Source of the DNA: Conchocele bisecta
Lineage: Eukaryota; Mollusca; Bivalvia; Lucinida; Thyasiridae
Direction: 5' to 3'
Length of the DNA stretch: 64,000 nt
Assembly: GCA_029237695.1 (NCBI GenBank)
Contig: CM055265.1
Span: 111,092,773 to 111,156,772 of the forward strand
Positions 39,691-52,189 of the stretch are shown here, in pieces (within the stretch, counting starts at the first letter, position 1; each line of letters opens with the position of its first letter). The notes beneath the pieces are model-generated. The model searched no databases and had not been told where the DNA came from. It saw only the letters and a list, made by a program, of their open reading frames with translations. Both the position numbers and the translations under genes were made by a program.

Positions 39691-41534
39691 GTAACGTTGC
39701 AAACCCTACTGACTGAATGGCGTATGCCCTGATAAGTGAGTACAGTTCGTAACTGCAGTGTTCGTAGTCGGGCACAAACGAGCATACGACTTCGAAAGCG
39801 ACGTCTGGGTAGCCCCAGATCAGACTACGGGGATGAGAGTTAACGACGGCCGCCCGCCAGTTACACTGTCGCTGTTCACGTCTCGGACCACGTGTTTTAA
39901 TCGGTGTATTGACGGTTGGTATATGTGGGTATGCTGATTATCATGATGTTTAAAGCTGGTTATAAATGGTATAAGGGCATTTTTTATTAACCTAGACCCC
40001 AAATGGAAACGCCATAAAAGAGAATGCGTGTTTTATTTAATTACGGTCACGTTAATCAGGGACGTATTACGGTAATATATAGGCCTACAATGTGTGTACA
40101 AGTCTCTAGCCTTAAGGTACGTTTTATTCTGCACGAAAGCCACGTGTTCTGTCCTGTAGTTTCCTGATAATTCCACTTCGTGGTCCATTATTCCATCAAT
40201 GCGATCGAGTTTTCGTATGTACGGTATGTTTGTAGCTTGGACATACTGGGCCTCAATGCTGATGTCGCGCACGTTTCTTTCCGCGTCATATTGATGCAGA
40301 CGAAAAACGCCAAATCGAATCTATTTCTAGTCCGCGTTGTCATGGAGTGCCGACAACTATTAATGCTAAGTTATCTCCCGTGTCAGTATTTGCTTGTTTA
40401 GTTCGACCCGCAGCGCAACGCGACCGTGGCTGTTCGTTATTTTCGCACAACTATACGCTTACACGCAGGAGGGAGTTTTATAACGGGAACAGCTTTTGTA
40501 TCGTATTGGAAATTCTCTTGATCAAACTATTTTCCCCAAACGTCTTCCCGTATATTTTTCATGCAAAGTGTTTCATATTATGTTGCTAACACATCTGAAT
40601 TTAAAAGCTGTGTTAAAGTCAGCCACATTCGCTCGCGCAAGATTATCCGTAGTATAAATGAACACACACCAAAACGTGCTCAATAATACCGAGATTCACC
40701 TCTAATTGACGTCAGTGTGAAAGCCCTCTGGCAAGTAATGCTGATCTGTTAACCTCCCACACGTGGTACATTTTCAGTCGTATGTTAACTATTGTTATAA
40801 CAACAAGCACTCTTTACCGGGAAAACAACATATACAATTGTAATATAGAGTACTGGGGACAATTTAATCTTTTAAAAGGCCGTGATAGCAGTTTTCAATA
40901 AAATTACACGAAAATCCTACTCCGAGGGAGGAAAACATACCAGCTAATTGCTTCGGCAGAATTGAAAAGAATGCCTGTGACGCATCACAACCCTGTAAAC
41001 ATGTTCATCCGCCGTGTGGACAAGCTACTAAAAAGAATTCCTCAATTTACCCAAATGAATACGACTCGATTACGACATGTATACATATATAGAAACTACT
41101 TGAAATTGGCGCAAAAGTGGACAGCCTCAATTATACTGCCACAGAAGGGTTATAGTTTTATTCATCTGTAATAATTCTGGGCGTAGGAATTCCTTTTGAC
41201 TGATCATCTCAGATATTCCCGCTTAGTGAAGTGTACCATATAATAGGTCTGTTTATGATAAGGCCATGCTGCCATCCTAGTTTTGTTTTCAAGACTTGAA
41301 GTATTGTACCTACACCTGGATATACATGTGACAGTGTGAGCTTTGTTCACACCAGGATAGACAGACAATTAGGAGGAAACGCCGAATGAGGTGGGCACGG
41401 TTTTGTCTTCTCAAGTTCGGGGAGTGTTTATGAACTGACAATTCGTCGTAGACAAAGTGGGGATAAAGGACTTTCGATGGCTTAGTTTGGAGGTACCCAG
41501 GTACCCCTAGTTGCAGGTGACAGCGCCAGGAAAC
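39691..41534. other. upstream region of the ARID1 exon, possible promoter/5' UTR
   Basis: 39700-40480 is richer in CpG (for example GTCGGGCACAAACG, CGACCCGCAGCGCAACGCGA) than its surroundings, which would fit a promoter. No exon could be fixed. CCCCTAGTTGCAG|GTGACAG at 41502-41520 looks like a splice acceptor, so the ARID1 exon may have a 5' UTR exon upstream. Confidence 0.35.
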
Positions 41535-42260
41535 ATGAACTTGCAGCAGAATGGAGGAAACCCGACCATGCTTAGCAGCAAACTGAAATCGCCTACGCAT
41601 CACACTGGCAACAACAGCACAATGGACTCGTTTCAAGATGGTGGTCAGCCAGCCAGCGAATATCAGGCTAACGTGGAGGGGCCTTACAACTACATGAACA
41701 GTGAAGTGAATAACTACCCTGGGGAGCAGGGTATCGGTGGTACCGAGAACTACGGACACATGAACGACGGAATGGGTCACCACGCGCAGGTGTCCCAGTA
41801 TGGCTATAATCGACCAGGATACAACATGGAGAACAGCATGGGAACTGGTGCTGAGTTTCCGTCCGGAGGTTACGCGCAGTACCCTCAGTCCGGAGGCCGG
41901 CCTGGCTATCCGGGAGGTGGTCGGCCGGGTATGGCGCCCAGTCGTCCGGGCATGCCAGGTCAGGGCATGGGTATGGTGCCGGCAGGATACAACCCGGGCC
42001 AGCAGCGGATGATGTCCGGCCAGAGTATCCTGCAGCAGGGAGGCCCGACGCCCACACTGAACCAACTGTTACAGACACCCAACTCGGGTCCGCGATATCC
42101 ACAGGGCACGTACGACGGCTACACTGGGCCACCCAAGGCTGGGGCCGACATGGGCGCGGCCAATGGGCCGTACATGCACCAGTCGTGGGTTCCAAACCAA
42201 AGGGGTATGGGAGGCTACCCGCAGCTACCAATGTCCGGCGGGACACCGTACAGAGGACAG
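41535..42260 (+). CDS. ARID1: ARID1 (BAF250/Osa) homologue, 5' coding exon
   Basis: ARID1 is the large AT-rich-DNA-binding subunit of the BAF SWI/SNF chromatin remodeller in the nucleus. The exon gives 242 codons from ATG 41535 (in-frame TAG upstream at 41508) to a donor CAG|GTATTT at 42260, phase 0. The product is low-complexity Gly/Pro/Gln/Met/Tyr-rich, as ARID1 N-termini are. GPTPTLNQLLQTPNSGPRYP matches the short conserved TPTLNQLL-(T/Q)-SP motif of ARID1A and ARID1B and is followed, as there, by a YxGY...P...ADM stretch. The ARID and C-terminal BAF250 domains are not in the window, so the rest of the gene must lie beyond it or past a long first intron. A copy with many indels is at 62136-62873. 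ATG at 41535 (MNLQQNGGNP) is the first in frame; a spliced upstream start remains possible. Confidence 0.85.
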
Positions 42261-43154
42261 GTATTTACATGTAGCTGGGCTGACTGCTGACAAAAGGCAC
42301 CCGCTGACAAAAGGCACCTTATGACATTGTGCAAAGTGTATTTCCCAATCAGACAGCACATATACGCAGCCACACTCTTGATTGTCGATTCAGTGAGACC
42401 ATTACTGAATTGAAAGCACAATTGATCGGGATCTACACTTCCGACAAATGTCATAAAGTTCTTAATTATGCCTGTTTTTTGTATACAATGTCAACAGGGA
42501 TCCAGATAAGATATTTTTTTCTGCAGTAATATATAAAAAAGGCTGAAGTTGTAGTCAAATTTCACAATTTCATGTTAGTGAAATAGAGGCATGTTTATTC
42601 ATTGTCACAATTATCAACCTGCATGCATGGAAAATGTCAATACTGCAATTCGTATAACCCGCCTTTGAGGATGCTTTATTGACATTTCCTCCAGAGAGTC
42701 TATTCTTATCTGATTAATCAGGCAAACTGCTGCATGACAAAAGCCACTACTTGGCATTTCTCCTCAACAATACTTTAATGAAATGACCATGTCGCACTAT
42801 ACAGCTATTAACCCTTTCAACACCACAGGCCTGTATAGTGTGGTATTGGAAAAAGTGTAGATCCAGATGTGCCAGCCGTTTCATCAGGATCTGCACTTTT
42901 TGCAAGTAATTTGGTTTTCTTGTATGCTGGGTCATTTAATCCATTGTTACTGGCAGTTGTAACACAAGTTTGGAAAGGGACCAAACAGCCAATGCCATGT
43001 TGTTTACAAGCTGTCAAAACAACATGTGGTCTAGCTGAAATTGATCTTCCTAGTACAAATGACATTTACGTTCACAGCAATAAAGTAAAACAATTTAAAT
43101 GTACATGTATTACCCAGTTAGTGACGGCCGTCGATTCACGCAAGACTGACAATA
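42261..43154. other. start of ARID1 intron 1
   Basis: Contains a short direct repeat (GCTGACAAAAGGCACC twice near 42285-42315) and a truncated piggyBac-like MITE end at 42811-42925 (TTAACCCTTTCAACACCACA). No exon seen. Confidence 0.4.
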
Positions 43155-43515
43155 TTATTTCAGGTTACCTAGTTAAGTACATGTATTTCAGGTTACCTAG
43201 TTAAGTACATGTATTTCAGGTTACCTAGTTAAGTACATGTATTACACAGTTAGTGACGGCCGTCGATTCACGCAAGACTGACAATATTATTTCAGGTTAC
43301 CTAGTTAAGTACATGTATTTCAGGTTACCTAGTTAAGTACATGTATTTCAGGTTACCTAGTTAAGTACATGTATTTCAGGTTACCTAGTTAAGTACGTGT
43401 ATTCAGGTTACCTACTTGAAGTTACATGTATTTCAGGTACCTAACTAGTTAAGTACATGTATTTCAGGTTACCTAGTTAAGTACATGTATTTCAGGTTAC
43501 CTAGTTAAGTACATG
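43155..43515. repeat. 28-bp minisatellite, about 12 units
   Basis: The unit is TTACCTAGTTAAGTACATG followed by TATTTCAGG. A ~120-bp block including GTGACGGCCGTCGATTCACG and the first units is itself repeated (43120 and 43250), so there is a higher-order duplication. Confidence 0.93.
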
Positions 43516-45409
43516 TACTGTCCTTTTTATTTTGTGTCTGCCGTATATCTTGTGTGTACTGTTTGTAGTATTTTCTTGAAACTTCAGACATGGATAAATC
43601 TTATTTATTGTTGCAAACGCACAGACTTCATGTAGATATGTATCAACCCAATGGTATGTCCACATGTAAGAAAGAAAGACAACTCCCATCACAGTTCGAG
43701 AAAAAATAAATGCAACAGTCCGGGGCGAACCCGGTTTCAGAGCTCTAGATAAGGCAGGGTTCAATCTAGGAAGCAAAGTGAGAAATTGGAGAACTTGAAC
43801 TAAATAAAAAAAAATAGTAGAATTTTGAAATAAATAAAATAAAAATTTCTTTATTTCATCTCGAAAGTATATGTTGTTACCACCCATTTGAACCTCTTTA
43901 TAAACCTCTACATAAATATCGTTTATGAATTGGATGTGCATACATTCTGTGTATATTTAGTTAATACCAAATTGAATTATCATAAACATCGGGTTACGTT
44001 AACATCGATTGGAAAAAGTTGCAAAAGGACGAAACTACGTAGGTACGAAATCTCCGAAATTGTCCGTGATATTTACAGACTTTTTCATGTTTTCTGACAA
44101 TAGAGTTAGCCATATTTGGTCGAAATAAACAGTAATATAATAAACAATATTTGTTTTCGGCATCAAAGGATTTCATTAGAATATATCGATTTCGTATTTA
44201 ATTCTTTCACACTTTTCGGCGAAAAAGAAAGTTGCATCCACTGTGTAGGCCACGACTAGGTTCGTCAGGTGGCGCTTCTAGTGGGTATATCCACATAAGC
44301 TGACCAAAATGTGTGTAGGAAACTACAAAATTTGTTCGCCACCGGGTGACCCAGCTTATAATTTTTACTAGCCCGACCCAGAAACGACTCGCATCTGGCG
44401 CCAGTTAAAACGCATGTGTTTGTTTGTCTGGTTGAGAGTAATCGGAGGGAGTTAACTATACCGGGTTCATGATCAATCGCTGATAGATCTATTGCCGACG
44501 TATTTCGCGCGAAGTAACCTGTCAATCATGCCACTAAGGGCTGCCTTTACTTACCCGCGATTGGCTGTACTGTAAAAATAACTTCGCCACGAGAATAACA
44601 CGTGTTTTGAACTGACGATTATAGTAGCCCGAAGCAATGTTTGGCTATAGGGGATTATTGAAACTACCGACCTGTGACTTTTATTGTCACAGCGGGTAGG
44701 CATGATTTTAGTGAATCGCATATAATGATGTGATGAAAATTTGGTCAAACAATCGGGTGTCGTAAAACAAATGGTATTGTAAACAGTTTGGTAGGCCTGC
44801 AATTAGCGAGGTTTAGGTCACTGGGTGGGAAATGGGGATTACCTGAACAAATTTGGTTGCAGCTTTTTTTAGAATTTCCGATATTTTGCGATATTTTTTT
44901 AAGGCGAAGTGAACTTGCTGGACATAGGGCGACTTGGGCGAAAAAAAAGCGATGACTTCGCCCAAGTCGGCCTCAAAATTGAACCCTGTAAGGTGCGTAT
45001 TGGCATATTTTATGCACTTATTTTAGCAGAATGCGCATTCATTATCAAACGTGGGAGTCAGTGGTGGGAGTGCAAAATCCTCTCAGCAATGTGAAAATAG
45101 GACATGATTTTCAAATTGAGTAGAGAAAATATACTGTAATAAAGTTGAAAATGAACTTAGTTGAGCTCGAATAAGTGAATTTTTAAATTTGTTTTATCTT
45201 GTATCATTTGTTCCCTATTTAATAAGGAAGAAAATCAATAATATATGTTTGTAAAAGTAAAATACACATGGAATTTGAAATCTGGGGGTATAATACTCTT
45301 TAGATACAAAACTTATCTGGAGCTCTGTGGTTTACCGTACCATCTCTAATCAACTGATTTAATGGGGCACGAATACACACCTCTCCATATTCCAAGGTCT
45401 TCGTAATCC
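43516..45409. other. probable ARID1 intron, nothing recognised
   Basis: No coding exon with splice sites was found. 44256-44520 is moderately CpG-rich without an ORF of note. Confidence 0.3.
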
Positions 45410-45635
45410 TATTTTAGGGGAAGGGGCCAAGTGACTTTGGTGTGGTATGGACCTGGCACCAGGTCAGGTTATTCTAATTTCAGGGCTGAATATATTTGTT
45501 CTCGATGTAAATATTCCATTCTGATTTTGGGATTTTCCCCCCAATGCAGCAGGTTAAAATGGGGTCGAAGCTGTTTGCCCGGCCTTACATGACCTTAGCT
45601 GTTGATGTTCAACACTAATAAACAAACAAACCTCT
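45410..45635 (-). mobile_element. SINE-like element, minus-strand copy
   Basis: The complement of the 18085-18335 element: begins at AGGGGAAGGGGCCAAGTGAC and ends at AATAAACAAACAAA. Its B-box region is decayed (GGGGTCGAAGCTGTTTG). Confidence 0.72.
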
Positions 45636-45652
45636 CCATATTGACTTGCATG

Positions 45653-46919
45653 CAGGGTTGGCCGGGAAATACCGGGGGCGGGAATTCCCGGCGGGAAATA
45701 CCGGTATTTCCCGTCCCGGGAAATACTCCCCAAAGTGGGAAATACCGGGAATTATCGGGAAATATAAATTTTGATGTTATTATTTGATAATTAAAGTTAT
45801 TTAAATTAAGTTTTAAGCTCAGTAATAGTTAATTAAACAATCAACAACTTACTAATTAGATATAGGGGTTAATTACAATGTATAGATCTGTTTCATTCCC
45901 AACTAGGGTACTCATCAGGTGGAATATTTGGCAACCATGACTATTATATTTTGGTTGTATTATTATTAAAATTACTTCTTCATTTTTTTAGGAAGCATCT
46001 GAGTGTCTGCTAGATACAATTCACAAGGATAACGTCATCATGATCAGACTATGTTTAGACAACAGGCTGTTAATTGTCAACCTTCTCCCACACTAATATT
46101 CGGTATCAAGAAATGAGAATAAATGATCTTAGCATGCATGATGTGCATACACATAGTCTCCTACAAGTCTTATATGACTGACAATGTACTGTTGTTTTAT
46201 GCTTTGCATTTGTATTACTTATTTGCATTATTATTATGACATTTATTTAACGTGAAGACTATGGTACGTATGAGATACAGTACCTAAAATCGTTAAAATT
46301 AGCCAAAAGCCTACTAATGTCTACTTATTTGCATGTACATTGATGAGACTTTAATATACTTTAATAAACCATATCAGACTATGACAACAGGCTGTTAATT
46401 GTCAGCCTTCTCTCACACCTTTTGTGTCATACTGTATAATAAGAACCCAGGTGGTCTGTATATGGTCATGTCAAGTTGTAAAACAATTACACTTACACTG
46501 TACATTGATTATCCCTGTTATCAACAGGGATTTTCTCAAAATTTTAAAGCAGCTTTTATTAGTGGCAGGTTACTATAGTAATGAGGGGTGTTTCTCATAT
46601 ACAATAAAATAGACAGTTGGCAAATACTACATAGACTTGTAAATAGGGAAGAAAATTGTCTAGAAAATAATAATGTTTTTTTTCTCTAAATAAACTTATT
46701 ATTTCTTTTTTCATTGCAGAATGTTTACCTGTATGCTTATCAGTCTACACATATATCCATAGTAGATATAGGGGAATATAGAGACTCATCTTGACATTTT
46801 GGAATGAAAAAGACCATCAAGATTCATATTTCCGGTATTTCCCAGTATTTCCTGGTATTTCCCGGTATTTCCCGCCGTCCTGGGAAATACTCTTATTTCC
46901 CGGGAAATTGCCAACCCTG
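45653..46919. mobile_element. hAT non-autonomous element (1,267 bp) with GGGAAATACC subterminal repeats
   Basis: Ends CAGGGTTGGC and GCCAACCCTG are inverted copies, flanked by an 8-bp duplication CTTGCATG (45645-45652) / CTTGCATA (46920-46927). CAGGG ends plus 8-bp duplications define hAT. Immediately inside both ends are arrays of GGGAAATACCGG (left) or CCGGTATTTCCC (right). The interior has a direct repeat (ACAACAGGCTGTTAATTGTC at 46060 and 46385) and no transposase. Confidence 0.88.
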
Positions 46920-47083
46920 CTTGCATACGAACCATGACCTACTCGCCCCGCCAAATTGAAATTCATCCCCGAATTCCATACTGTTTTGGGACACTGATAA
47001 TCTGTGGGAGGATCGGAGTATATATCAGTAACGGTCCCTCGTTCGGAACAAATGTCACAGTATGAGAAAAAGTTCACCCGCCT

Positions 47084-47147
47084 GGCACTTGAACTCGGGA
47101 ACTCTGGTTTACCGTGCCGTCGCTCTAACCGACTGAGCTAACAGGGC
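47084..47147 (-). repeat. tRNA-like sequence (SINE head)
   Basis: On the minus strand it reads TAGCTCAGTCGGTTAGAGCG (A-box type) and later GAGTTCAAGTGCC (weak B box). The arms do not close into a clean cloverleaf and a second decayed relative lies at 45315-45375, so a tRNA-derived SINE is more likely than a functional tRNA. Confidence 0.55.
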
Positions 47148-48589
47148 ACGATCGAATACACTCCTTCTCCCTATAGTGACTTATATGCTTGTATACCAAC
47201 TGTGACAACAGGGTACAGAGTAGTTTGCCCTTTGTTTGGCATACAAAGTATGTCAATGGGTATTAGCTTTCGTACTTTCATCCGTCAGTCCGTAAGATTT
47301 GCGTTATGTTTTTGGGTACCCATTATCTCTGCGACCGTAAGTAGGATTGACTTGAAACTTCATATACCTCTTTATCAACTTCAATATTTTCATTCTATGG
47401 CCCACACATGGTGTTTTTATGCCCTGGGCAACGTCGTGGCCAAAATATCTAGTTAGACCTTCTTTATGTCTGGAGATACCACTAATACCCTATGGAATGT
47501 TTTCTTGACACACAACACACAGTTAAATATTGACCACATTGGTGTGTCAACTGGTCCTCATACAGCACTGAGTATATAGGTCTCATTAGTCGGGACTAGT
47601 TGTCACTTTCTGATAACTGTTTTTTGCCTTGAGAAATAATGAATTCCATAAACTGAAATTCATACAAAACGCTGACTTCAAATATTCAACGAGCGACGAA
47701 AGTGGGATACATGTGCTTTAGTGCTCCGGAGGAATGAAATGATGCGCTGATGACTATGCACCATTCACAGTTTTTTTTGTCATTCATACAAGTGTGCATC
47801 TTTGCATGCGATTAATATGCCTGTCCGTTGTAATCTTCAACACCACCAGGCAGGGACATAGCACAAGTGGAAGACTCGGACCTAGGACCCAATAAATGGC
47901 TAATTTACAGCGATTCAGTTACAATTCACTAGCTGGTACTCGATGACCCTGAAAACAGTGAGTCCCACTGCGTGTCCCAAATTTCCAACTCGACCCCCTC
48001 CCTCCCCCTTAAAAATGTTTATATCTGCCAGGGGTGTAAAATTATTTGAAATATCACTTGCCCTTAAGGTCTAGTAGATGCAAAATCTTACTCGCCCTTA
48101 CTGGTTTGCCACTCGCCCTTCTATTTTATACAGATATTTCAATATTCACTATGTTCACCATTAGTAGGCTATATATGCTACTGTACATGTATGTTATATG
48201 AAACTCTTCACAAAAAACTTTTTGAGACACTTGCCCTTCGGGCAAGTGGGCTTGAAAAATTTACTTGCCCGAATGAACTTCTAGGTGCCCATTTATTTGT
48301 GCAGAATTTTAACCGCTTATTGGCGGTTAAAATGTATAGTAGTATATGTAACTAACTAAAGTGGGCATATCATGCATTTATTAGTAATACTTATGATATG
48401 GCCATATGAGTAAACAATAATTTATGTTTTATATAGTGAAAAACTACTTCTCCCTCAAATCAAAATAGGTCAGACAATTTAGGGAGAGAATTTCACCCTG
48501 TAAAATGATCCCTGTATTGCTAACATTAAAATAAATTGAGTATAATGTTTTAAATTAATTAATTTAAATAATTACAATAAATAGATATA
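47148..48589. other. non-coding, one hAT-like end
   Basis: 48030-48310 begins CCAGGGGTGTAAAATTATTT and contains repeated ACTCGCCCTT / ACTTGCCC, recalling a hAT-type MITE, but no matching right end was found. The rest is unremarkable. Confidence 0.35.
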
Positions 48590-48720
48590 CAGTCAAACCT
48601 GTGCTAACGACCACCTGTGAATAGAGACCACCTGTCCACAACGGCCAGTTAAAAAATCACCCCCTACCCTGTCCAATTTTGTTCTTTAAGACCTTGGAAT
48701 AAAGACCACCCCACCCCGAA
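48590..48720. mobile_element. solitary pogo/Tigger-like left end
   Basis: TA followed by CAGTCAAACCTGTGCTAACG and repeated GACCACC words is a common start of pogo-type elements. No complementary end is present downstream. Confidence 0.45.
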
Positions 48721-49984
48721 CTGCGGCCAGCTCATTCATTCCCACACAGCATTTTTGTATGTGAACAGCGGCCATATCAAGTTTTTGTCGGCAAAAATAA
48801 ATAGCACCACAATTGCTATTTTCCTTTCGTTCCAATCTGGCCGCTATCATTTGAATTGAAACTGGTTGCATCCAATTAGTCATCGATTACATTTGCATAC
48901 ATTGACACAACGTTCTTTTCAAAACATTTACCTTGCCCGGTATGGTCGGTGTCATTTTGGCGACATTAAACATTTTCCATGAAAAATATTGCATAATGCC
49001 ATTAACGGTAATTCCCGATATTTATTCCGTGTTGTGTATTCCAATAGGCAAAATGCAATTCCGCGTAAGTCATAAAACTCCATCATTAGTTGGCAAAACT
49101 GTGTTTACACGATGCTGATTCGTCTACAGTGACAAGACTAAGACTTCAAACACACGCGCTTGTCAAGTACATTGTGTATTACTACGTGTAAGTTTCACAC
49201 CGCGCGGCACACGGCCGTATCAAAGATCAATACACGCGGTTGCTGACGTTAGTCCCGTAGTCCACACTAGACCCTGTCGGATGCGCAGCCTAGCGAAACA
49301 ATACTACCGGGAACCAGTCTAAAGTAACACAACAAACGTGTTTATGTGAATTGGGTCTCGATCTCCGACAAATCCCGGCTTATTGCATTAGCGGCCAGAC
49401 CAGGCAGTGGATTCGCGTTGTCTGACCATGGTTTACAATGCTCGCCAATCTCTAATTAAAACATCAGTAATTAGGTCAGCGGACATTGCCAATTCGTCAT
49501 AGGCTTGTAGTATAAACACATATACAAAAAAAATAGGACGAAACGACCCGGGTCGAGGAAACAGAAATATCCTTTCCTTTCGGTCCTCTTTGGTTTTCAG
49601 TCATACCGGGGGCGAGGTATCGGGTTACGTTTTTTGACCCGCACCCGAGTTATCGATCGGCCGGCTCGTCATAGGGTCGAGATGTCGGTAAGCGAAAATG
49701 CGAATTTACACCTGTCCGCTTCTAGACGACTTTCAATTCCGGTGTAAACAATTCGTAATTTTAAAGAATTTGAAAAAACATTTCTTCTGTCCAGTTTTGT
49801 TACGTTTATGCGTTTTTAAAAAAGGTGCCTGTCGGGCATGTGAAATTGGAAAATTTACATGTCCGTCGCGATTTCTACTCGTCTCGGGCATCGGGCACCC
49901 GGCTAATTTCGCAGACTGTGAAATCTATCTCCAGATAGACAATCCAACAGTTGTCATGGTATAATGAATAAATATTTATTTGTA
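48721..49984. other. non-coding, moderately GC-rich, nothing recognised
   Basis: 49180-49440 and 49530-49700 are CpG-richer than the surroundings. No ORF or repeat could be supported. Confidence 0.3.
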
Positions 49985-50115
49985 TTTTCTCGACCTGTCG
50001 CTTCGCCCGCTCTGTTTCCCTAATTTTCTCGTCATCTCCACCATCCGGACGACCAAATAATGATCGAAATTCGGTTTGCTTTGACATTTGCGAATGTTTC
50101 TTATCATCTATGATC
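49985..50115 (-). other. possible relict exon, unrecognised
   Basis: A minus-strand ORF (stop at about 49875, open to 50207) has a convincing protein-like centre, MSKQTEFRSLFGRPDGGDDE followed by a charged ERAKRQVEKIQ. GTACAG at about 50110 would serve as an acceptor, but no clear donor follows. I do not recognise the family; it may be the N-terminus of a transposon protein. Confidence 0.25.
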
Positions 50116-50182
50116 TGTACAAAACAATTTTCATGATATTTGCAGACTACACAGCACACAAAATACTTTAAGTAGATGTTAA

Positions 50183-50887
50183 AGGTACATAACCGCGCAG
50201 TAGGCACAAAATGTTCTTTATAGCAATTAAATAAGTGTATAATTATGTCACTATTCCACCAGTTCTAAAAATTACGAGTGCCCCGCTATACAAATATAAT
50301 CATTTATTAATTATCAATTTACTGTTAGCGACGCGCGGCGGTATAACAGTCTATTTTGATAATGTGTGGGGACGACGACATTTCACATCATGGCTTGCGG
50401 TGCGCATTGCACAGTATTAATACGCACGCCAGTAGGCTTCCCAATATGTAAAACAGATATCAACATGTCGAAACGTCCAGGACGGAAATTGTATGAAACG
50501 GCGTCGGCCAAAAAAAAAGGCGAAATGTCTGAGGGACAGGCAGTACAGAGAGAGAGTGGTTAATATTGGCGACCTTATCACCAAATGGAAGAGTTATACG
50601 TGGAGATTTAGATTTGGACTCGAACAGAGATTTTTCTTCTCAACTTCTGATACTTGACTGCGCATGTCAAAGATGTGATATGATTGCACCGTGTCACGTG
50701 ACGAGTATTGGTAAAAATAGCACGAGGTCGGAAACTACCCTTTCTGGTCGCGGCATATAAAATGCACCAATTAACACGCGCTGTAATTAAAAATAACTCG
50801 TTAGTGGGTAGACAAATGGCTCATATAAGGCATGACAGAAAATGAAAAATAGTAGTACAGTGTAACCTGCTGCGTGGGCATGTACCT
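50183..50887 (+). mobile_element. TTAA-flanked DNA transposon, copy 2 (705 bp)
   Basis: Reverse-oriented relative of 12627-13329, flanked by TTAA at 50179-50182 and 50888-50891. The right end is CTGCGTGGGCATGTACCT; the left end is slightly changed (AGGTACATAACCGCGCAG). A coding relic at about 50465-50655 starts [18 protein letters not shown] and, one frame over, [15 protein letters not shown]. Confidence 0.88.
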
Positions 50888-50891
50888 TTAA

Positions 50892-52185
50892 ATGCTTAAT
50901 AATCGAACAGGTTATGGGACTGTGAGTACATTAACCCTTTCAACACCACAAACCTCTATAGCAATATTTACAGTGTAAATCCGTGAGCCGTCTCATCAGG
51001 ATCTGCACTGTTTGCAAGTATTGTTCATATTTGTCAAAGAAAAACATCCCATTTTTTAACTCGACTATTCAAAGAATAGTTAGAGCTTATATTGTCACCC
51101 CGGCGTCGTGGTTGGCGTCACCGTCACGCCACGCCTTGGTTAAGGTTTTTTAGTCAAGCTTGTATATGCAATACTACTGGCCCTACACCCACCATACTTG
51201 GACAACTTCATCTCCCTAATTGTTTGGCCTAGATTGAACCCTGTTTCAAGCATGCACTTCTTTGACGGTTTTAGTGATTCTTACTTTAGCACATGCCCAT
51301 GATCATGTTACGGTTAAATGTCTCAAATGCAACACCGCTTCCGTGGCGGAATTATTGTCAGCTCACCTCCTAGGACCCAATACTTGGCTCATTTGGAAAA
51401 AGTTACCCACCCACCCATTTCCATACACTATACCTTACAGCCTTTTCCAAGGTAGACAAGAGTTTTAAAAAATGCCCTAGACAGGCTTAATTTCGGGCTC
51501 GCTCAAACACAGCAAGTTTCGATTTTTTTTCTGCTGATTTACGTCTCTGGCAGTAGATTAATGCATTAAGCCCACAAATATTTTCACTTTATACATCTGT
51601 GTTTATATATTGTTAGTTACACGCATTTTAGCTACCAACATCACAGAGGAATTTCTCTGTCCGAAACAATCTCACACAACCCACTTTACACATCGCCAAC
51701 TGATTGGTTGAACAAATATAGCAGTTTCTGTTTCATACTTTCCTGTTATATGTTGCTATATACTAAGCTTCTATTGGGGCTACCCATTCCGAATACAATT
51801 TATTGACCCGCATCTAGTCCCCACTTACACCTGTCCCATATCGACCACGCATGCGCGCACGGTAGACTTCCTCTTTTCTTCGGCCGGCTTACGTGGAGGT
51901 AACTTTTTTTGTTGCACCAATTTGTTTGCCTGTTTTATACGCTCTATTACTGATTATTGTCTGTAAGTAGTCAATAACTTCTGTAATAGAGTGTGGGTCT
52001 AGTCGAAAATATTTCATTTTGAAATTATTTTGAGTTTTTTCTTAGTGTGACCACGTCGCGGTGTTCCTATATCGGACATTCCGATTTTCGACAAAATTTA
52101 TTTATATTTAGCCAGGTTTTTTTGAGAAAAAAAATCCAGGCTATTGGATTGGCGAAAGCCGGTGCGGGCGGGCGGCGTCCACAAT
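50892..52185. other. non-coding with repeat fragments
   Basis: 50934-51057 is a truncated relative of the 7794-8028 MITE (ACCCTTTCAACACCACAA start). 51060-51260 opens with AACTCGACTATTCAAAGAAT, a repeat start I associate with bivalve genomes. No gene seen. Confidence 0.4.
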
Positions 52186-52189
52186 CAAT

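Larger units (their letters stand above)
35928..43515. repeat. 7.5-kb segment present twice, copy 1
   Basis: The whole stretch recurs at 56507-64000 in the same orientation and order with small indels. It contains the LINE fragment, the 38.4-39.3 kb array, the ARID1 exon and the 28-bp minisatellite. Copy 1 keeps the ARID1 reading frame intact. Confidence 0.95.

Noticed and set aside
41310..42246. Minus-strand ORFs opposite the ARID1 exon
   Set aside because: GC-rich antisense shadows; the plus frame has the conserved TPTLNQLL motif and a donor site.
43155..43515. CRISPR-like array of 28-bp repeats
   Set aside because: Units are head-to-tail with no unique spacers, in a eukaryotic genome: a minisatellite.
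47084..47147. Functional tRNA gene
   Set aside because: The A-box is good but the cloverleaf does not close and the B box is poor; a SINE head fits better.
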